A stretch of 64,000 nucleotides of DNA from Pelagicoccus sp. SDUM812005 (GCF_031127875.1 NZ_JARXIA010000003.1:288911-352910), one strand, 5' to 3'; positions 17,176 through 26,721 are shown, counted from the stretch's first letter. The notes: generated by a model from the sequence alone, not told the origin. A program made the numbers and translations.

Positions 17176-18735
17176 GTGAGGAAACTGAATACAGCTTGTT
17201 TGGCCATGCTTGCTTTCCTGTTTGGGGGAAGCGAGGCCAGCGCCGCGAGGGGAGGCTTGCCCAACGTGGTGCTTATCGTGGCCGAAGACCTTGGCTATGG
17301 CGACCTTGGCTGCTACGGGGCGACGCGGGTGCGGACGCCGCATATCGACGGCTTGGCGGAACGTGGGCGTCGCTTTACGGATGCCCATTCCGCGTCCGCC
17401 GCGAATTCTCCGTCGCGCTACGCGCTGCTGACGGGGCAGTACCCGTTTCGGGTCGACCTCTGGGCTCCGGTTCGCAATACCTCCGGCCTGGTCATCGATC
17501 CGGAGACCTTCACGATCGCGGACCTTTTCAAGAAGAAGGCCTACGCGACCGGGTTCGTCGGAAATTGGCAGCTCGGTTTCGGGGCTGGCGAAACCGATTG
17601 GTCGAAACCGCTTCGTCCCGGCCCGCTGGAGCTCGGCTTCGACTCCTATTTTGGCATCCCTGTAATCAATAGCGTCAGCCCCTTCCTTTACGTTGAGAAC
17701 GACCGGCCGCTGGGCCATGATCCAGCGGATCCATTGGTCTTCATTGGATCCAAACGCCCAGACGAAGCGACGCCGCTTAAGCCGCTGCCGCCCGAATCGG
17801 AGGTTGGCCAGCGTTCGGAGAATGCGTTTAGCGGGGCGGTCGAAGCTCACGAAAGCTACGACGATTTCGAGCAAGGCATACGACACACCGAAAAGGCAGT
17901 TGAGTGGATTCGCTCCCAAGACGATGGTCCTTTCTTCCTCTATTTTTCAGCCCTGAATATCCATCATCCTTATACGCCGGCCGAGCGATTCCGAGGGAGC
18001 AGCGAAGCGGGCGTCTATGGAGACTACCTTCATGAGCTGGACTGGATGGTTGGCGAAATCGTTGCGTGCCTCGAGGAGCGAGGGCAGCTGGACGATACCT
18101 TGATCGTATTTACCAGCGACAACGGCGGGATGTTCAGCAAGATCGCCCAAGACGCCTATCAGCTTGGCCATGAAAACAACGGCAGCTTGCTTGGCTATAA
18201 ATTCGGAGCCTGGGAGGGCGGTCACCGCGTTCCCTTTATCCTGTCCTGGCCCGGCAAGGTGGAGGCGGGATCGGTTTCGGAGGAGCTGCTTTGTACGATG
18301 GACCTTCTCGCGACCTTTGCGGCGATTACGGAGCAAGCGGCGCCGGCTGGCGATAGTCTCAACCAATTGCCGACCTTCCTAGGCGAGACGAGGGAGCCGG
18401 TGCGGAAAGAGCTGGTAATTGCTGCCCGTCAGGAGGAGCACCTTTCGCTTCGCAAAGGGAAGTGGATGTATATTCCATTCCAAGGGAGCGGAGGCTTTCG
18501 CGGAAAGCAACCCGGCCAAAACGGATTCGCCGGCCCTGCGGCGGCTAGCTACGCGGGTCGAGAGAACAGCGATATCGAAAACGGACGTATCAAGGAATCG
18601 GCTCCGCCGGGGCAGCTTTACGATCTCGAACGGGACTTGAGCCAAACGACGAATCGCTACCGCGACTACCCGCACCGCGTGGAGCGGATGGCGTCATTGC
18701 TGAACGAATACGTAGATGCGTCCCAGTCGCCCTAG
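17176..18735 (+). CDS. Predicted catalytically inactive S1 sulfatase homologue (pseudoenzyme)
   Basis: A 519-residue full-length sulfatase fold with signal peptide (1-24) and a GTG start 5 bases after the preceding gene. The formylglycine cysteine is replaced: SASAANSPSRYALLTG has Asn77 where its paralogue at 22358 has Cys (SASAVCTPSRYGLLTG). The paired metal aspartates read AED (Glu37) instead of ADD, and GKWHLGF is GNWQLGF (Asn130, Gln132). The codons (aat; aat tgg cag) confirm this. TSDNGG and HHPYTP are kept and there is no frame disruption, so selection seems to preserve the fold. Possible roles are glycan binding or regulation of partner sulfatases; these are inference. Confidence 0.9.
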   Translation: MRKLNTACLAMLAFLFGGSEASAARGGLPNVVLIVAEDLGYGDLGCYGATRVRTPHIDGLAERGRRFTDAHSASAANSPSRYALLTGQYPFRVDLWAPVRNTSGLVIDPETFTIADLFKKKAYATGFVGNWQLGFGAGETDWSKPLRPGPLELGFDSYFGIPVINSVSPFLYVENDRPLGHDPADPLVFIGSKRPDEATPLKPLPPESEVGQRSENAFSGAVEAHESYDDFEQGIRHTEKAVEWIRSQDDGPFFLYFSALNIHHPYTPAERFRGSSEAGVYGDYLHELDWMVGEIVACLEERGQLDDTLIVFTSDNGGMFSKIAQDAYQLGHENNGSLLGYKFGAWEGGHRVPFILSWPGKVEAGSVSEELLCTMDLLATFAAITEQAAPAGDSLNQLPTFLGETREPVRKELVIAARQEEHLSLRKGKWMYIPFQGSGGFRGKQPGQNGFAGPAAASYAGRENSDIENGRIKESAPPGQLYDLERDLSQTTNRYRDYPHRVERMASLLNEYVDASQSP

Positions 18736-18821
18736 ATTCGCGAGCGTTTCCATTTTTCATCACAACCTAAGATCCCCCCCCTAAAACCAACCCCTATAAA
18801 CGTCAAAGAAGGAGCCCCGTT

Positions 18822-19817
18822 ATGAATTCCGAAGAACTGAATCGCAGAGAAGCTATCAAGAGAGGAGCCATCCTTGGCGGTGGTATGCTGGCCCTGAAGG
18901 GCTTGAGCCCGCTGGCTTGGGCGGCGCCGCGTTCCAACGAAATGCCGATGTCGTTCTTCGGAAAAACGGGGGTGCGCGTTTCTAAGATCGGCGTGGGGAC
19001 GGCCTCCTTGTCCAAGCCGGAATGCAGCGAGGAAGAGGCGATGCGGGTGATCGATCAAGCGATCGACGAAGGTATTAACTATTTCGATACGGCGCCTCGC
19101 TACGACCAAGGGGAGGCGGAGCGTCGCACCGGCAAGGGCCTGAAGGGGAAGCGGGACAAGGTTTTCCTCGTTTCGAAGACTCATGATCAAAGCTACGAGG
19201 GAACTTGGAAGCTGCTGGAGCAAAGCCTCAAGCACCTGCAGACCGATTACCTGGACATGGTGCACCTTCACAATATCGGCCATGAAGAACGTTGGGAAGA
19301 TCTGGACTTCGCCTTCAGTGAAAAGGGAGCGATGGGCGCTTTGCGGGAGGCCAAGCAGAAGGGCATGGTTCGCTTCATCGGGGCGACCGGGCATCTTTAT
19401 CCGAGCCGGTTCGGCCGCGTTGTCGAATCCGATGAGATCGATGCCCTGATGGTGGCGGTAAACTTCGTTAACCAGCATACTTACAATTTCGAGGACAAGG
19501 TTTGGCTGCCCGCGGCTAGCAAGAACAAAGGGCTGGTGTCCATGAAGGTGTTCGGCGGGCGAGTCGGTCGTACGGCCTCGCACCGTTTCGATCCGGCGGA
19601 CTACGAGAACGCCTTGCGCTATACCTTGAGTCTCAAAGGATTGAATACAGCGGTAGTGGGAATGAGTAGCAGGGCCCACTTGAACCAGTTGCTGGAGACC
19701 TTTCGCCGGGTGGACGCTTTGAGCGAGGAGGAACTAATCGCCGTAGCACGTCGCGGTCGCGAGCTCATTGAAGAAAACCCGCGTCTGCAGGCGATGCATG
19801 GCGGCTCGACAGCCTAG
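18822..19817 (+). CDS. Tat-exported aldo/keto reductase
   Basis: A 331-residue member of the aldo/keto reductase superfamily. LNRREAIKRGAILGGGML at residues 7-24 is a twin-arginine-type signal. The catalytic tetrad is visible: Asp89 and Tyr94 in INYFDTAPRYDQGEAE, Lys119 in FLVSKTHD, His150 in DMVHLHN. The TIM-barrel NAD(P)(H)-binding end is the VVGMSSRAHLNQ region. Export by Tat after cytoplasmic cofactor loading is the likely reason for the signal. It may reduce or oxidise a sugar aldehyde or lactone in the periplasm, but substrate is unknown. AAGAAGGAG lies 7 bases before the ATG. A C-rich run precedes it in an 86-base gap. Confidence 0.9.
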   Translation: MNSEELNRREAIKRGAILGGGMLALKGLSPLAWAAPRSNEMPMSFFGKTGVRVSKIGVGTASLSKPECSEEEAMRVIDQAIDEGINYFDTAPRYDQGEAERRTGKGLKGKRDKVFLVSKTHDQSYEGTWKLLEQSLKHLQTDYLDMVHLHNIGHEERWEDLDFAFSEKGAMGALREAKQKGMVRFIGATGHLYPSRFGRVVESDEIDALMVAVNFVNQHTYNFEDKVWLPAASKNKGLVSMKVFGGRVGRTASHRFDPADYENALRYTLSLKGLNTAVVGMSSRAHLNQLLETFRRVDALSEEELIAVARRGRELIEENPRLQAMHGGSTA

Positions 19818-19864
19818 TCGCGGTGAGATCGGGTGTAGTAGATAGCGAGTTACAGACATTTAGA

Positions 19865-20845
19865 ATGAAACCAAAGGTTTTGAACAAACTTTCGCTCCTG
19901 GCGCATTTGCTGGTTGCCGTCCTTGCGACGGTTCCCTCAACCCAGGCGGAGTCGCAGGATTACGGGAGGGCGTCGCTCACGCATACTCGATTGACGGGGA
20001 TCGGCCCGGAAGAAGGAGTTTCCCGGCGAGACCCGAGCGATATCATAGAAGTCGGCGGGCTCTATTACGTCTGGTATTCGCGTGGGCCGGTTCGGACTGG
20101 CTACGACGCTACCGTTTGGTACGCGACCTCCCCGGACGGCTTGCGCTGGACGGAACGAGGTCAGGCGATTGCCAAGGGCGAAAGCGGAGCTTGGGACGAG
20201 GCAAGCGTTTTCACTCCAAACATTCTGGTGGCTGAAGGAAAGTATTGGCTGTTTTATACTGGGATTTCGAAGGATCCTGAGATCAAGCCCGATTCGAAGA
20301 TCGGTATTGCAGTTGCGGATACGCCAGACGGACCCTGGGAACGCTTGTCCAGCAATCCCGTGCTGCGGAACAGCGAAAACGAATCCGATTTCGATAGTCA
20401 CTTGGTTGACGATTCTTGCCTGATCGTTCGGGACGGAAAGTACTGGCTTTATTATAAGGGGCGTCAGCTGGGCAAGCAACCCAGCGAAACGCAAATGGGG
20501 CTGGCGATCGCGGATTCGCCCGGTGGGCCGTACGTGAAGCATTCCGCCAATCCCGTCATTCCCGGCAACCACGAGGTGGTCGTTTGGCCGCAGGGAAAAG
20601 GCGTAGCGGCGATGATTGGAAAAGTCGGGCCGAAGGACCTGGTGCGAACCGTGCAATACGCGGAGGATGGGGTTTATTTCTCAAAGACCCATGAGCTTTC
20701 GCAGGAGGCGTTTGCGGGAGGCACGTATCGACCGGAAGCCTTCACTGGCAGCGATGAGGGCGAGGCTCCGGTCTGGGGCGTTGAAATTGGAAAAGCCGGA
20801 AAGCTGCTTTGTATCCAACGATTCGATATCGAATGGAGCGAGTAG
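19865..20845 (+). CDS. GH117-like glycoside hydrolase, secreted (second copy)
   Basis: A 326-residue paralogue of the enzyme at 3590. I start it at the ATG at 19865, which begins a clean signal peptide (cleavage near TQA-ES); a GTG at 19823 would add 14 residues without a better ribosome site. Conserved blade motifs: RRDPSDIIEVGGLYYVWYSR, SVFTPNILVAEGKYWLFYT, FDSHLVDDSCLIVRDGKYW and GNHEVVVWPQGKG. These include the family's Asp, His and Glu catalytic positions. It has an ordinary signal peptide where the first copy has a lipobox-like cysteine, so the two may work in different compartments. Next gene follows at 20866. Confidence 0.86.
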   Translation: MKPKVLNKLSLLAHLLVAVLATVPSTQAESQDYGRASLTHTRLTGIGPEEGVSRRDPSDIIEVGGLYYVWYSRGPVRTGYDATVWYATSPDGLRWTERGQAIAKGESGAWDEASVFTPNILVAEGKYWLFYTGISKDPEIKPDSKIGIAVADTPDGPWERLSSNPVLRNSENESDFDSHLVDDSCLIVRDGKYWLYYKGRQLGKQPSETQMGLAIADSPGGPYVKHSANPVIPGNHEVVVWPQGKGVAAMIGKVGPKDLVRTVQYAEDGVYFSKTHELSQEAFAGGTYRPEAFTGSDEGEAPVWGVEIGKAGKLLCIQRFDIEWSE

Positions 20846-20865
20846 GACGCTTGGGGAACGAAGAA

Positions 20866-22347
20866 ATGAAAAACGTTTTAAATATAATTCTGAATACGCC
20901 TCTAAACCGGAGGAAATGCGCAATGGCGGCCGCGCTTATGGGTCTTCACCTCCTCGGTGTTTCGCAGCTGGGCGCGGAATCCTCAGCATCATCTGAGACG
21001 CCGCCGCGTCCGAACCTGGTGATCATCTTCACCGATGACCAAGGGTACGCGGACTTGAGCTGCTTTGGTGGGGATCATGTCCTGACTCCGAATATCGATC
21101 GGATGGCGGCGGAGGGCGTTCGCTTGACGAGCTTTTATGTCGGCGCCCCGCTTTGTTCGCCGTCGCGGGCGGCCTTGATGACAGGCTGTTACCCGTCGCG
21201 TATCGATATGGGAACTCCCTCTTCGATCGCGGTGGACCTGCCGAATGTCCCGCGGGGAAAGTGCTTCCCCGTTTTCTTGGCAGGTGACGGACGGGGCCTG
21301 AATCCGGAGGAATTCACGATTGCCGAGGCGGCGCAATCGGCTGGATACAAGACGGGCATGTTCGGCAAATGGCATTTAGGCGACCAGACGGAATTCCTAC
21401 CGACCCGCCAGGGCTTCGAGGAGTATTTTGGAATTCCCTACAGCCACGATATCCATCCCGCCCACCGGCGGCAGGAGATCTTCAATTTCCCTCCACTGCC
21501 GCTGCTGGAAGGAGAGACCGTAATCGAAATGGAGCCTGACGCGGATTACCTGACGCGGCGCATCACGGAGCGGGCGGTGTCGTTTATCGAGAAGAACAAG
21601 GACGAGAACTTTTTCCTCTACGTGGCGCATCCCTTGCCGCATGGCCCTCTGGCGGCGTCGCCGGAGATCAAGAAGGAGTACGCTCAGAAAGTCGGGACGG
21701 ACGATAAGGCGAAACAAGGGCTTTATTCCACCGCGATCTATGAGATCGATTGGTCGGTGGGAGAAATTCTAGACGCCCTCGAGGAGCAGGGAATCGAGAA
21801 GAATACGATTGTACTCTTTGCGACCGATAATGGTCCGGCTGGACGGAAAGGTTCCGCAAAACCCTTGAGCGGATGGAAAGGCAAAACGCTTGAAGGCGGC
21901 ATGCGCGTGCCTGCGGTGCTTCGTTGGCCAAATGGTATTCCGGCGGGGACCGAAGTCGATGAGCTGGTGACGGCCATGGACGTGCTGCCCACCTTTGCGA
22001 AGCTCGCGGGAGCGAAGCTGCCAAGAGACCGTGCCATCGACGGGAAGGATATCTTGCCTACCTTGGCGGACGGCGCGGAAAGCCCGCACGAGTATTTCTT
22101 CTATGCCCACTGGGGCACCCTGGAAGCGGTGCGTTGGAAGGATTGGAAGCTGCGCATCGTGGATGGAGAAGAAGCGCTCTACAATTTGGATACGGATATC
22201 TCGGAGAAAACGAATCTCGCATCCAGCCACCCGGAAATCGTGCAGCAGCTCAAGGGCGCCATGCAGGCCTTCGAAAAGGAAATGGAGGCGAACGAGCGCC
22301 CTGCAGGCTCGGTCGACAACCCGACGCCTCTGGCCCTTATCCCGTGA
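20866..22347 (+). CDS. S1-family sulfatase, secreted
   Basis: A 493-residue sulfatase starting at the ATG at 20866 with GGGGAACGAAGA upstream; an earlier ATG at 20809 would overlap the GH117-like gene and spoil the signal peptide. Signal about residues 1-38. FTDDQGYADLSCFGGDHV, formylglycine site C97-SPSR with AALMTGCYPSR, FGKWHLGDQTEFLPTRQGF, HPLPHGP and ATDNGPA are intact. Paralogue of the sulfatase at 12758, with an extra loop after the formylglycine motif (about residues 110-130). Confidence 0.92.
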   Translation: MKNVLNIILNTPLNRRKCAMAAALMGLHLLGVSQLGAESSASSETPPRPNLVIIFTDDQGYADLSCFGGDHVLTPNIDRMAAEGVRLTSFYVGAPLCSPSRAALMTGCYPSRIDMGTPSSIAVDLPNVPRGKCFPVFLAGDGRGLNPEEFTIAEAAQSAGYKTGMFGKWHLGDQTEFLPTRQGFEEYFGIPYSHDIHPAHRRQEIFNFPPLPLLEGETVIEMEPDADYLTRRITERAVSFIEKNKDENFFLYVAHPLPHGPLAASPEIKKEYAQKVGTDDKAKQGLYSTAIYEIDWSVGEILDALEEQGIEKNTIVLFATDNGPAGRKGSAKPLSGWKGKTLEGGMRVPAVLRWPNGIPAGTEVDELVTAMDVLPTFAKLAGAKLPRDRAIDGKDILPTLADGAESPHEYFFYAHWGTLEAVRWKDWKLRIVDGEEALYNLDTDISEKTNLASSHPEIVQQLKGAMQAFEKEMEANERPAGSVDNPTPLALIP

Positions 22348-22357
22348 ATCAGGAATA

Positions 22358-24001
22358 ATGAAAAAGCATTATCGAATTTCAACTTACCCGAATACTATGA
22401 GAACGAAGCTATTAACCCTAATCCTTTCAATGCTGGCAGCGGGCACCCTCTGCTCGGCCGCGACTTCGCCTTCCATGCGGCAAGTAGCTCCCAACGTGGT
22501 GCTCATCTTCGCCGACGATCTTGGCTATGGGGACCTTGGCTGCTATGGCGCGACGAAAGTGGATACGCCGAACATCGATCGCCTCGCGGCGGAAGGGCGT
22601 CGCTTCACGGACGCTCATTCGGCCTCGGCTGTCTGTACGCCATCTCGCTACGGTCTGCTAACGGGAGAGTATCCTTACAAGGCCGATGGCGGCAAGGGAC
22701 TTTGGGGGCCGTGCCCGATCGAGTCACCGCTGCTGATCGACGTCGAAACGCAGACCATTGCCGACGTATTCAAAAGCAAGGGATACGATACGGCAGTGGT
22801 CGGTAAGTGGCATCTCGGTTTCGGGGAAGGCGAGAACGATTGGCAGAAGCCCTTGAGTCCGGGCCCGCGCGACTTGGGCTTCGATTATTATTTCGGGATG
22901 CCAGTGGTGAACAGCGCCCCTCCGTACGTGTATGTGGAAAATGAACACGTGGTGGGCGGCGATCCGTCGGATCCATTGATCTACCTCGGGCGAAACGCGG
23001 AGAAGAAGCCCGTGACGCCGATTACGCCAATTCCTCCCGAGGCATCCCAACGTACGGAAAACCGCTTCCAAGGCGCGGTCGAAGCGCATAAGCTCTTCAA
23101 CGATTACGAAGTGGGCACCAAGCTGACCGAGAAGGCCACGGACTGGATCAAAGCTCGCGACGGGAATCCGTTTTTCATGTATCTGGCCACGACTGCGGTG
23201 CACCACCCCTTCACTCCAGCCCCCCGTTTCCAGGGAACGAGCGAAGCGGGGCCTTACGGCGATTTCGTGCACGAGTTGGACTGGATGGTCGGCGAGGTGA
23301 TGAAGTCGCTGGAGGAAAGCGGAGTCGCCGATAATACCCTTGTGATCTTCACGAGCGACAATGGCGGCATGTTCAATCATGGTGGACGCGTGGCGGCCGA
23401 GTTGGGCCATCGGATCAACGGCGACCTGCTCGGATCCAAGTTCGGCGTATGGGAAGGCGGGCACCGCGTGCCCTTCATCGCTTGGTGGCCCGGGAAGATC
23501 GAGGCAGGAAGCGTATCCAATCAGTTGTTCATGAGCGTGGATTTGAAAGCGACCTTTGCCGATCTAACGGGGCAAACGCTCAGTCCGAGCGAGCAGCGCG
23601 ACAGCGTCAATATGTTGCCAGCCCTTGTCGGTAATCCCAACGCTCCGCTGCGTACTGAAATGGTCATTACGCCGCGCAAGGCGTCCCACATGTCGCTTCG
23701 CAAAGGGAAGTGGATGTATATTCCCGCCAAGAGCGACGGAGGTTTTTCGGGTTCGAAGCCGCATCACCATGCCTGGGGCGGGCCAGCGGTGGCCGCTTTG
23801 GTGAATACGCCTAACAGCGATATCGAAAACGGCAAACTCAAGGCGGATGCCGCTCCAGCCCAGCTCTACGATCTGGAGGCGGATCCCAATCAAACCCGCA
23901 ACCTCTATCATGAGTACCCCGAGGTCGTGCGGGAGCTGCAAGCCCAGATCGAGAGCTATCGGCCGCAGGCGCAGAACGACGGCATCAAGCGCAAAAACTA
24001 A
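22358..24001 (+). CDS. S1-family sulfatase, active paralogue of the pseudo-sulfatase
   Basis: A 547-residue sulfatase. The ATG at 22358 follows AGGA at short distance; the ATG at 22397 is an alternative with a tighter signal peptide. LIFADDLGYGDLGCYG, formylglycine site C93-TPSR with YGLLTGEYP, VGKWHLGFGEGENDWQKP, VHHPFTP and TSDNGGMF are complete. Throughout it parallels the inactive homologue at 17176, including the insert after GGDPSDPL and the C-terminal SLRKGKWMYIPA region. It therefore shows what residues the inactive copy has lost. Followed after 14 bases by the second GH116. Confidence 0.93.
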   Translation: MKKHYRISTYPNTMRTKLLTLILSMLAAGTLCSAATSPSMRQVAPNVVLIFADDLGYGDLGCYGATKVDTPNIDRLAAEGRRFTDAHSASAVCTPSRYGLLTGEYPYKADGGKGLWGPCPIESPLLIDVETQTIADVFKSKGYDTAVVGKWHLGFGEGENDWQKPLSPGPRDLGFDYYFGMPVVNSAPPYVYVENEHVVGGDPSDPLIYLGRNAEKKPVTPITPIPPEASQRTENRFQGAVEAHKLFNDYEVGTKLTEKATDWIKARDGNPFFMYLATTAVHHPFTPAPRFQGTSEAGPYGDFVHELDWMVGEVMKSLEESGVADNTLVIFTSDNGGMFNHGGRVAAELGHRINGDLLGSKFGVWEGGHRVPFIAWWPGKIEAGSVSNQLFMSVDLKATFADLTGQTLSPSEQRDSVNMLPALVGNPNAPLRTEMVITPRKASHMSLRKGKWMYIPAKSDGGFSGSKPHHHAWGGPAVAALVNTPNSDIENGKLKADAAPAQLYDLEADPNQTRNLYHEYPEVVRELQAQIESYRPQAQNDGIKRKN

Positions 24002-24015
24002 GGGATCGAAACGTC

Positions 24016-26721
24016 ATGGAAAATAGGATACAATCGAGCCTGGCCAGCGAACTGAGCGGGGAAGGGCTCTCTCTCCCGCGGCGCGACTTTTTAAAGGCAA
24101 CCGGTCTGACCGCTGCGATGTTGCTGGCGGGTCGCTTCAAGGTGATGGCCGGGCCTTTTGAAGCGAAGGATTTCGACAAGATCATTCCCGCGAACAAGCG
24201 GCTGAGCAAGGATTGGATCGCCAGCCTGTACTCCCGCGGCGAGGCCCTGAGCGCCAAGAAGGGGGCGCTGCAGTACATCGGCATGCCGATCAACGGGATT
24301 TGCACGGGGCAGGTCTACCTCGGCGGGGACGGCCGCCTTTGGTATTGGAACCTCGACGCCACCAAGGACAAGAAGAACAACCCGAAGGGGCTTCGCTACC
24401 TGAAGCCGGATGCGGCGCATTCGCCGATCAGCCAAGGCTTCGCCCTGCAAGTAGACGGAAAGACGCGAACCCTCGACGCGGAGGGCTTTGAGGAGGTCAG
24501 CTTCACGAATCGGTACCCTATGGGGCAGGTGGATTATGCCGATGGGCAGTGTCCCTTGGCGGTTCGCCTGGAGGCTTACACGCCGTTCATTCCTTTGAAC
24601 CGTGACGAGTCCAGCTATCCGGTGATCGTGATGCGGTATACGGTTACCAATACTGCGTCCGTTTCCAAGGAGTTTGGGATCGCGGGCTGGATCGAGAGCA
24701 TCGTGGACCGCAAGGAGGAATCGGCTTCGGGTGGGAAGAAGACCTGCGCGTATCGAAAATTTGACGACATCGCTACGGTGGAGTGTTTCGCCGACTTTGA
24801 GGACGCGGATGCGATCGCCTTGGGGATTTTCGGAAAAGAGTCGCCGGACTGGGTGGATCTGGAGAAGGTCTCGCCTGGCCCGGAGGGACTTTTCGAGTCC
24901 ATTGGGCGGCTGCAGGACGGATCCGTCAGCGAGCGCGAGCTTTCCGCTCCCTCCTTCGCTTCGCTCGGGCGTCGGTTGACGCTGGCGCCGGGCGAGTCCA
25001 AGACCGTGTCCTTCGCGGTATCCTGGCGGGTTCCGCACATTCGATATGGAACGGCTTTCGGGGTGGGACCCAAATCGACCTCGCCGGGGAGCAATCATTA
25101 CGCGACGCTCTGGCCGACCGCGGCGCAAGCTGCGAGCCAGGTCGCGAGTCGCGAGGGCGAGCTCTACGCTAAGAGTAAGGACTGGGTGGATACTTGGTAC
25201 GATTCGAGTTTGCCGTACTGGTTTTTGGAGCGAGCCTTCATACCGATCAATTGCATGCAGACGCAGGTGGCGCAGCGCGTGTATCCAGAAGGTAGCGACG
25301 ACGAACACTACAATTTGGAAGAAGGGGTCCGCTGTTGTCCGGGCAATTGCACCCATGTCTGGAACTATGCCCAAGGACTGGCTCGCATCTTTCCGGAGAT
25401 CGAGCGCGAGTGCCGCGAGAAGGTGGAGTACGGGCTCGGCTTCGATGACGAGAACGGCATGGTGTACTTCCGCTATTGCATGCAGGAGGGAAAGAAGGGG
25501 CGCGACGACGCCATCGACGGCACCTGCGGAACGATCATTCGCGTGCTGCGGGAGAGCCAGATGACGACGGACTACAGCTTCCTCGCGAGGATCTGGGATC
25601 GGGTGAAGCTCTCCATGGATTTTGTGATCAAGGAGTGGGACCCGGACGAGGACGGCATGCTGGCGGGAGCCCAGCACAATACCTTGGACGAACCTTGGTA
25701 CGGGCAGGTGCATTGGCTGACCAACGTCTACCACGCGGCCCTGAAGGCTGCGGCCTTGATGGCTCGCCAGATGGATCAGCCTGCGGTCGCTTCCCGCTAC
25801 GAAGGCATTGTGGCAAGGGGCGCTCCGGCCATGGTGGAAGCCTTGTGGAACGAGGATTTTGGATACTTTATCCACAAGCCGCCCGCCGATGAGGATAAGA
25901 TGCACGGTTCGACCAATGGCTGCCATATTGACCAGGTTCTAGGCGAGTCCTGGTTGCACGAGCTAGGGCTCGATCCCATCTTGCCAAAGGACAAGATTCG
26001 CAAGGCGCTGCAGGCCCTTTGGAAGTACAACTTTACGCCGGACGTGGGGGCCTTCCGCAAGGTGATGACCAACGGGCGCTACTATGCGGCGGAGGGCGAC
26101 GCGGGGCTGGTGATGTGCAGCTTTCCCTTCGGCAAGGTCGAACCCAAGAGCGGAAACAAGAACTACGCCGGCTACCTCAACGAGTGCATGACCGGCTTCG
26201 AGTGGCAAGTGGCGGCACACATGATCCGCGAGGGCATGGTCGAGGAGGGCTTGGCCATCGGGAAGGCGATCTACGACCGCTACCGGCCGGAAGCCCGCAA
26301 TCCCTACAACGAGGTTGAGTGCAGCGACCACTATTCCCGAGCCATGGCGAGCTACGGCGCGTTTCTGGCGGTCTGTGGCTATCGCTACGACGGTCCGGAG
26401 GGGAAGCTCGGCTTCGGCCCGAAGCTCAGTCCGGAGAACTTCCAGACGGCCTTCACCACGGCCGAAGGCTGGGGCCGTTTCACGCAACAAGTTGAAGGCG
26501 GAAAGCTGACGGCCGGCCTCGAACTACGTTACGGCAAGCTGGCATTGCAGGAGTTCGCTTTGGACAAAGTAGCGGGCATCGCAGGGAGGGACGTTACCGC
26601 CACGCTAGACGGAAAGGCGCTGGGCGTTTCCGTGGAAGCGAAGGGAGACGCTTATGTTTTGAAGTTTGCTAGCCCGCTAGCGATTAAAGCCGGACAGCGT
26701 TTCGAGGTGTCTTGCTCCTAG
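24016..26721 (+). CDS. GH116 glycosidase with Tat signal
   Basis: A 901-residue GH116 enzyme. LPRRDFLKATGLTAAMLLAG at 20-39 is a textbook twin-arginine signal. Residues about 80-390 form the N-terminal beta-sandwich (QYIGMPINGICTGQVYLGG), 400-830 the catalytic (alpha/alpha)6 barrel. RCCPGNCTHVWNYAQG marks the nucleophile region and GCHIDQVLGESW contains Asp639, the expected acid. It lacks the LamG module of the homologue at 4613 and the two are diverged, so substrates may differ. It closes the block GH117 - sulfatase - sulfatase - GH116. Confidence 0.9.
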   Translation: MENRIQSSLASELSGEGLSLPRRDFLKATGLTAAMLLAGRFKVMAGPFEAKDFDKIIPANKRLSKDWIASLYSRGEALSAKKGALQYIGMPINGICTGQVYLGGDGRLWYWNLDATKDKKNNPKGLRYLKPDAAHSPISQGFALQVDGKTRTLDAEGFEEVSFTNRYPMGQVDYADGQCPLAVRLEAYTPFIPLNRDESSYPVIVMRYTVTNTASVSKEFGIAGWIESIVDRKEESASGGKKTCAYRKFDDIATVECFADFEDADAIALGIFGKESPDWVDLEKVSPGPEGLFESIGRLQDGSVSERELSAPSFASLGRRLTLAPGESKTVSFAVSWRVPHIRYGTAFGVGPKSTSPGSNHYATLWPTAAQAASQVASREGELYAKSKDWVDTWYDSSLPYWFLERAFIPINCMQTQVAQRVYPEGSDDEHYNLEEGVRCCPGNCTHVWNYAQGLARIFPEIERECREKVEYGLGFDDENGMVYFRYCMQEGKKGRDDAIDGTCGTIIRVLRESQMTTDYSFLARIWDRVKLSMDFVIKEWDPDEDGMLAGAQHNTLDEPWYGQVHWLTNVYHAALKAAALMARQMDQPAVASRYEGIVARGAPAMVEALWNEDFGYFIHKPPADEDKMHGSTNGCHIDQVLGESWLHELGLDPILPKDKIRKALQALWKYNFTPDVGAFRKVMTNGRYYAAEGDAGLVMCSFPFGKVEPKSGNKNYAGYLNECMTGFEWQVAAHMIREGMVEEGLAIGKAIYDRYRPEARNPYNEVECSDHYSRAMASYGAFLAVCGYRYDGPEGKLGFGPKLSPENFQTAFTTAEGWGRFTQQVEGGKLTAGLELRYGKLALQEFALDKVAGIAGRDVTATLDGKALGVSVEAKGDAYVLKFASPLAIKAGQRFEVSCS

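Noticed and set aside
18735..18821. C-run CCCCCCCC before the reductase as a phase-variation tract
   Set aside because: It is outside any coding frame and about 40 bases from the start, with a perfectly good ribosome site between; no switching mechanism is implied.
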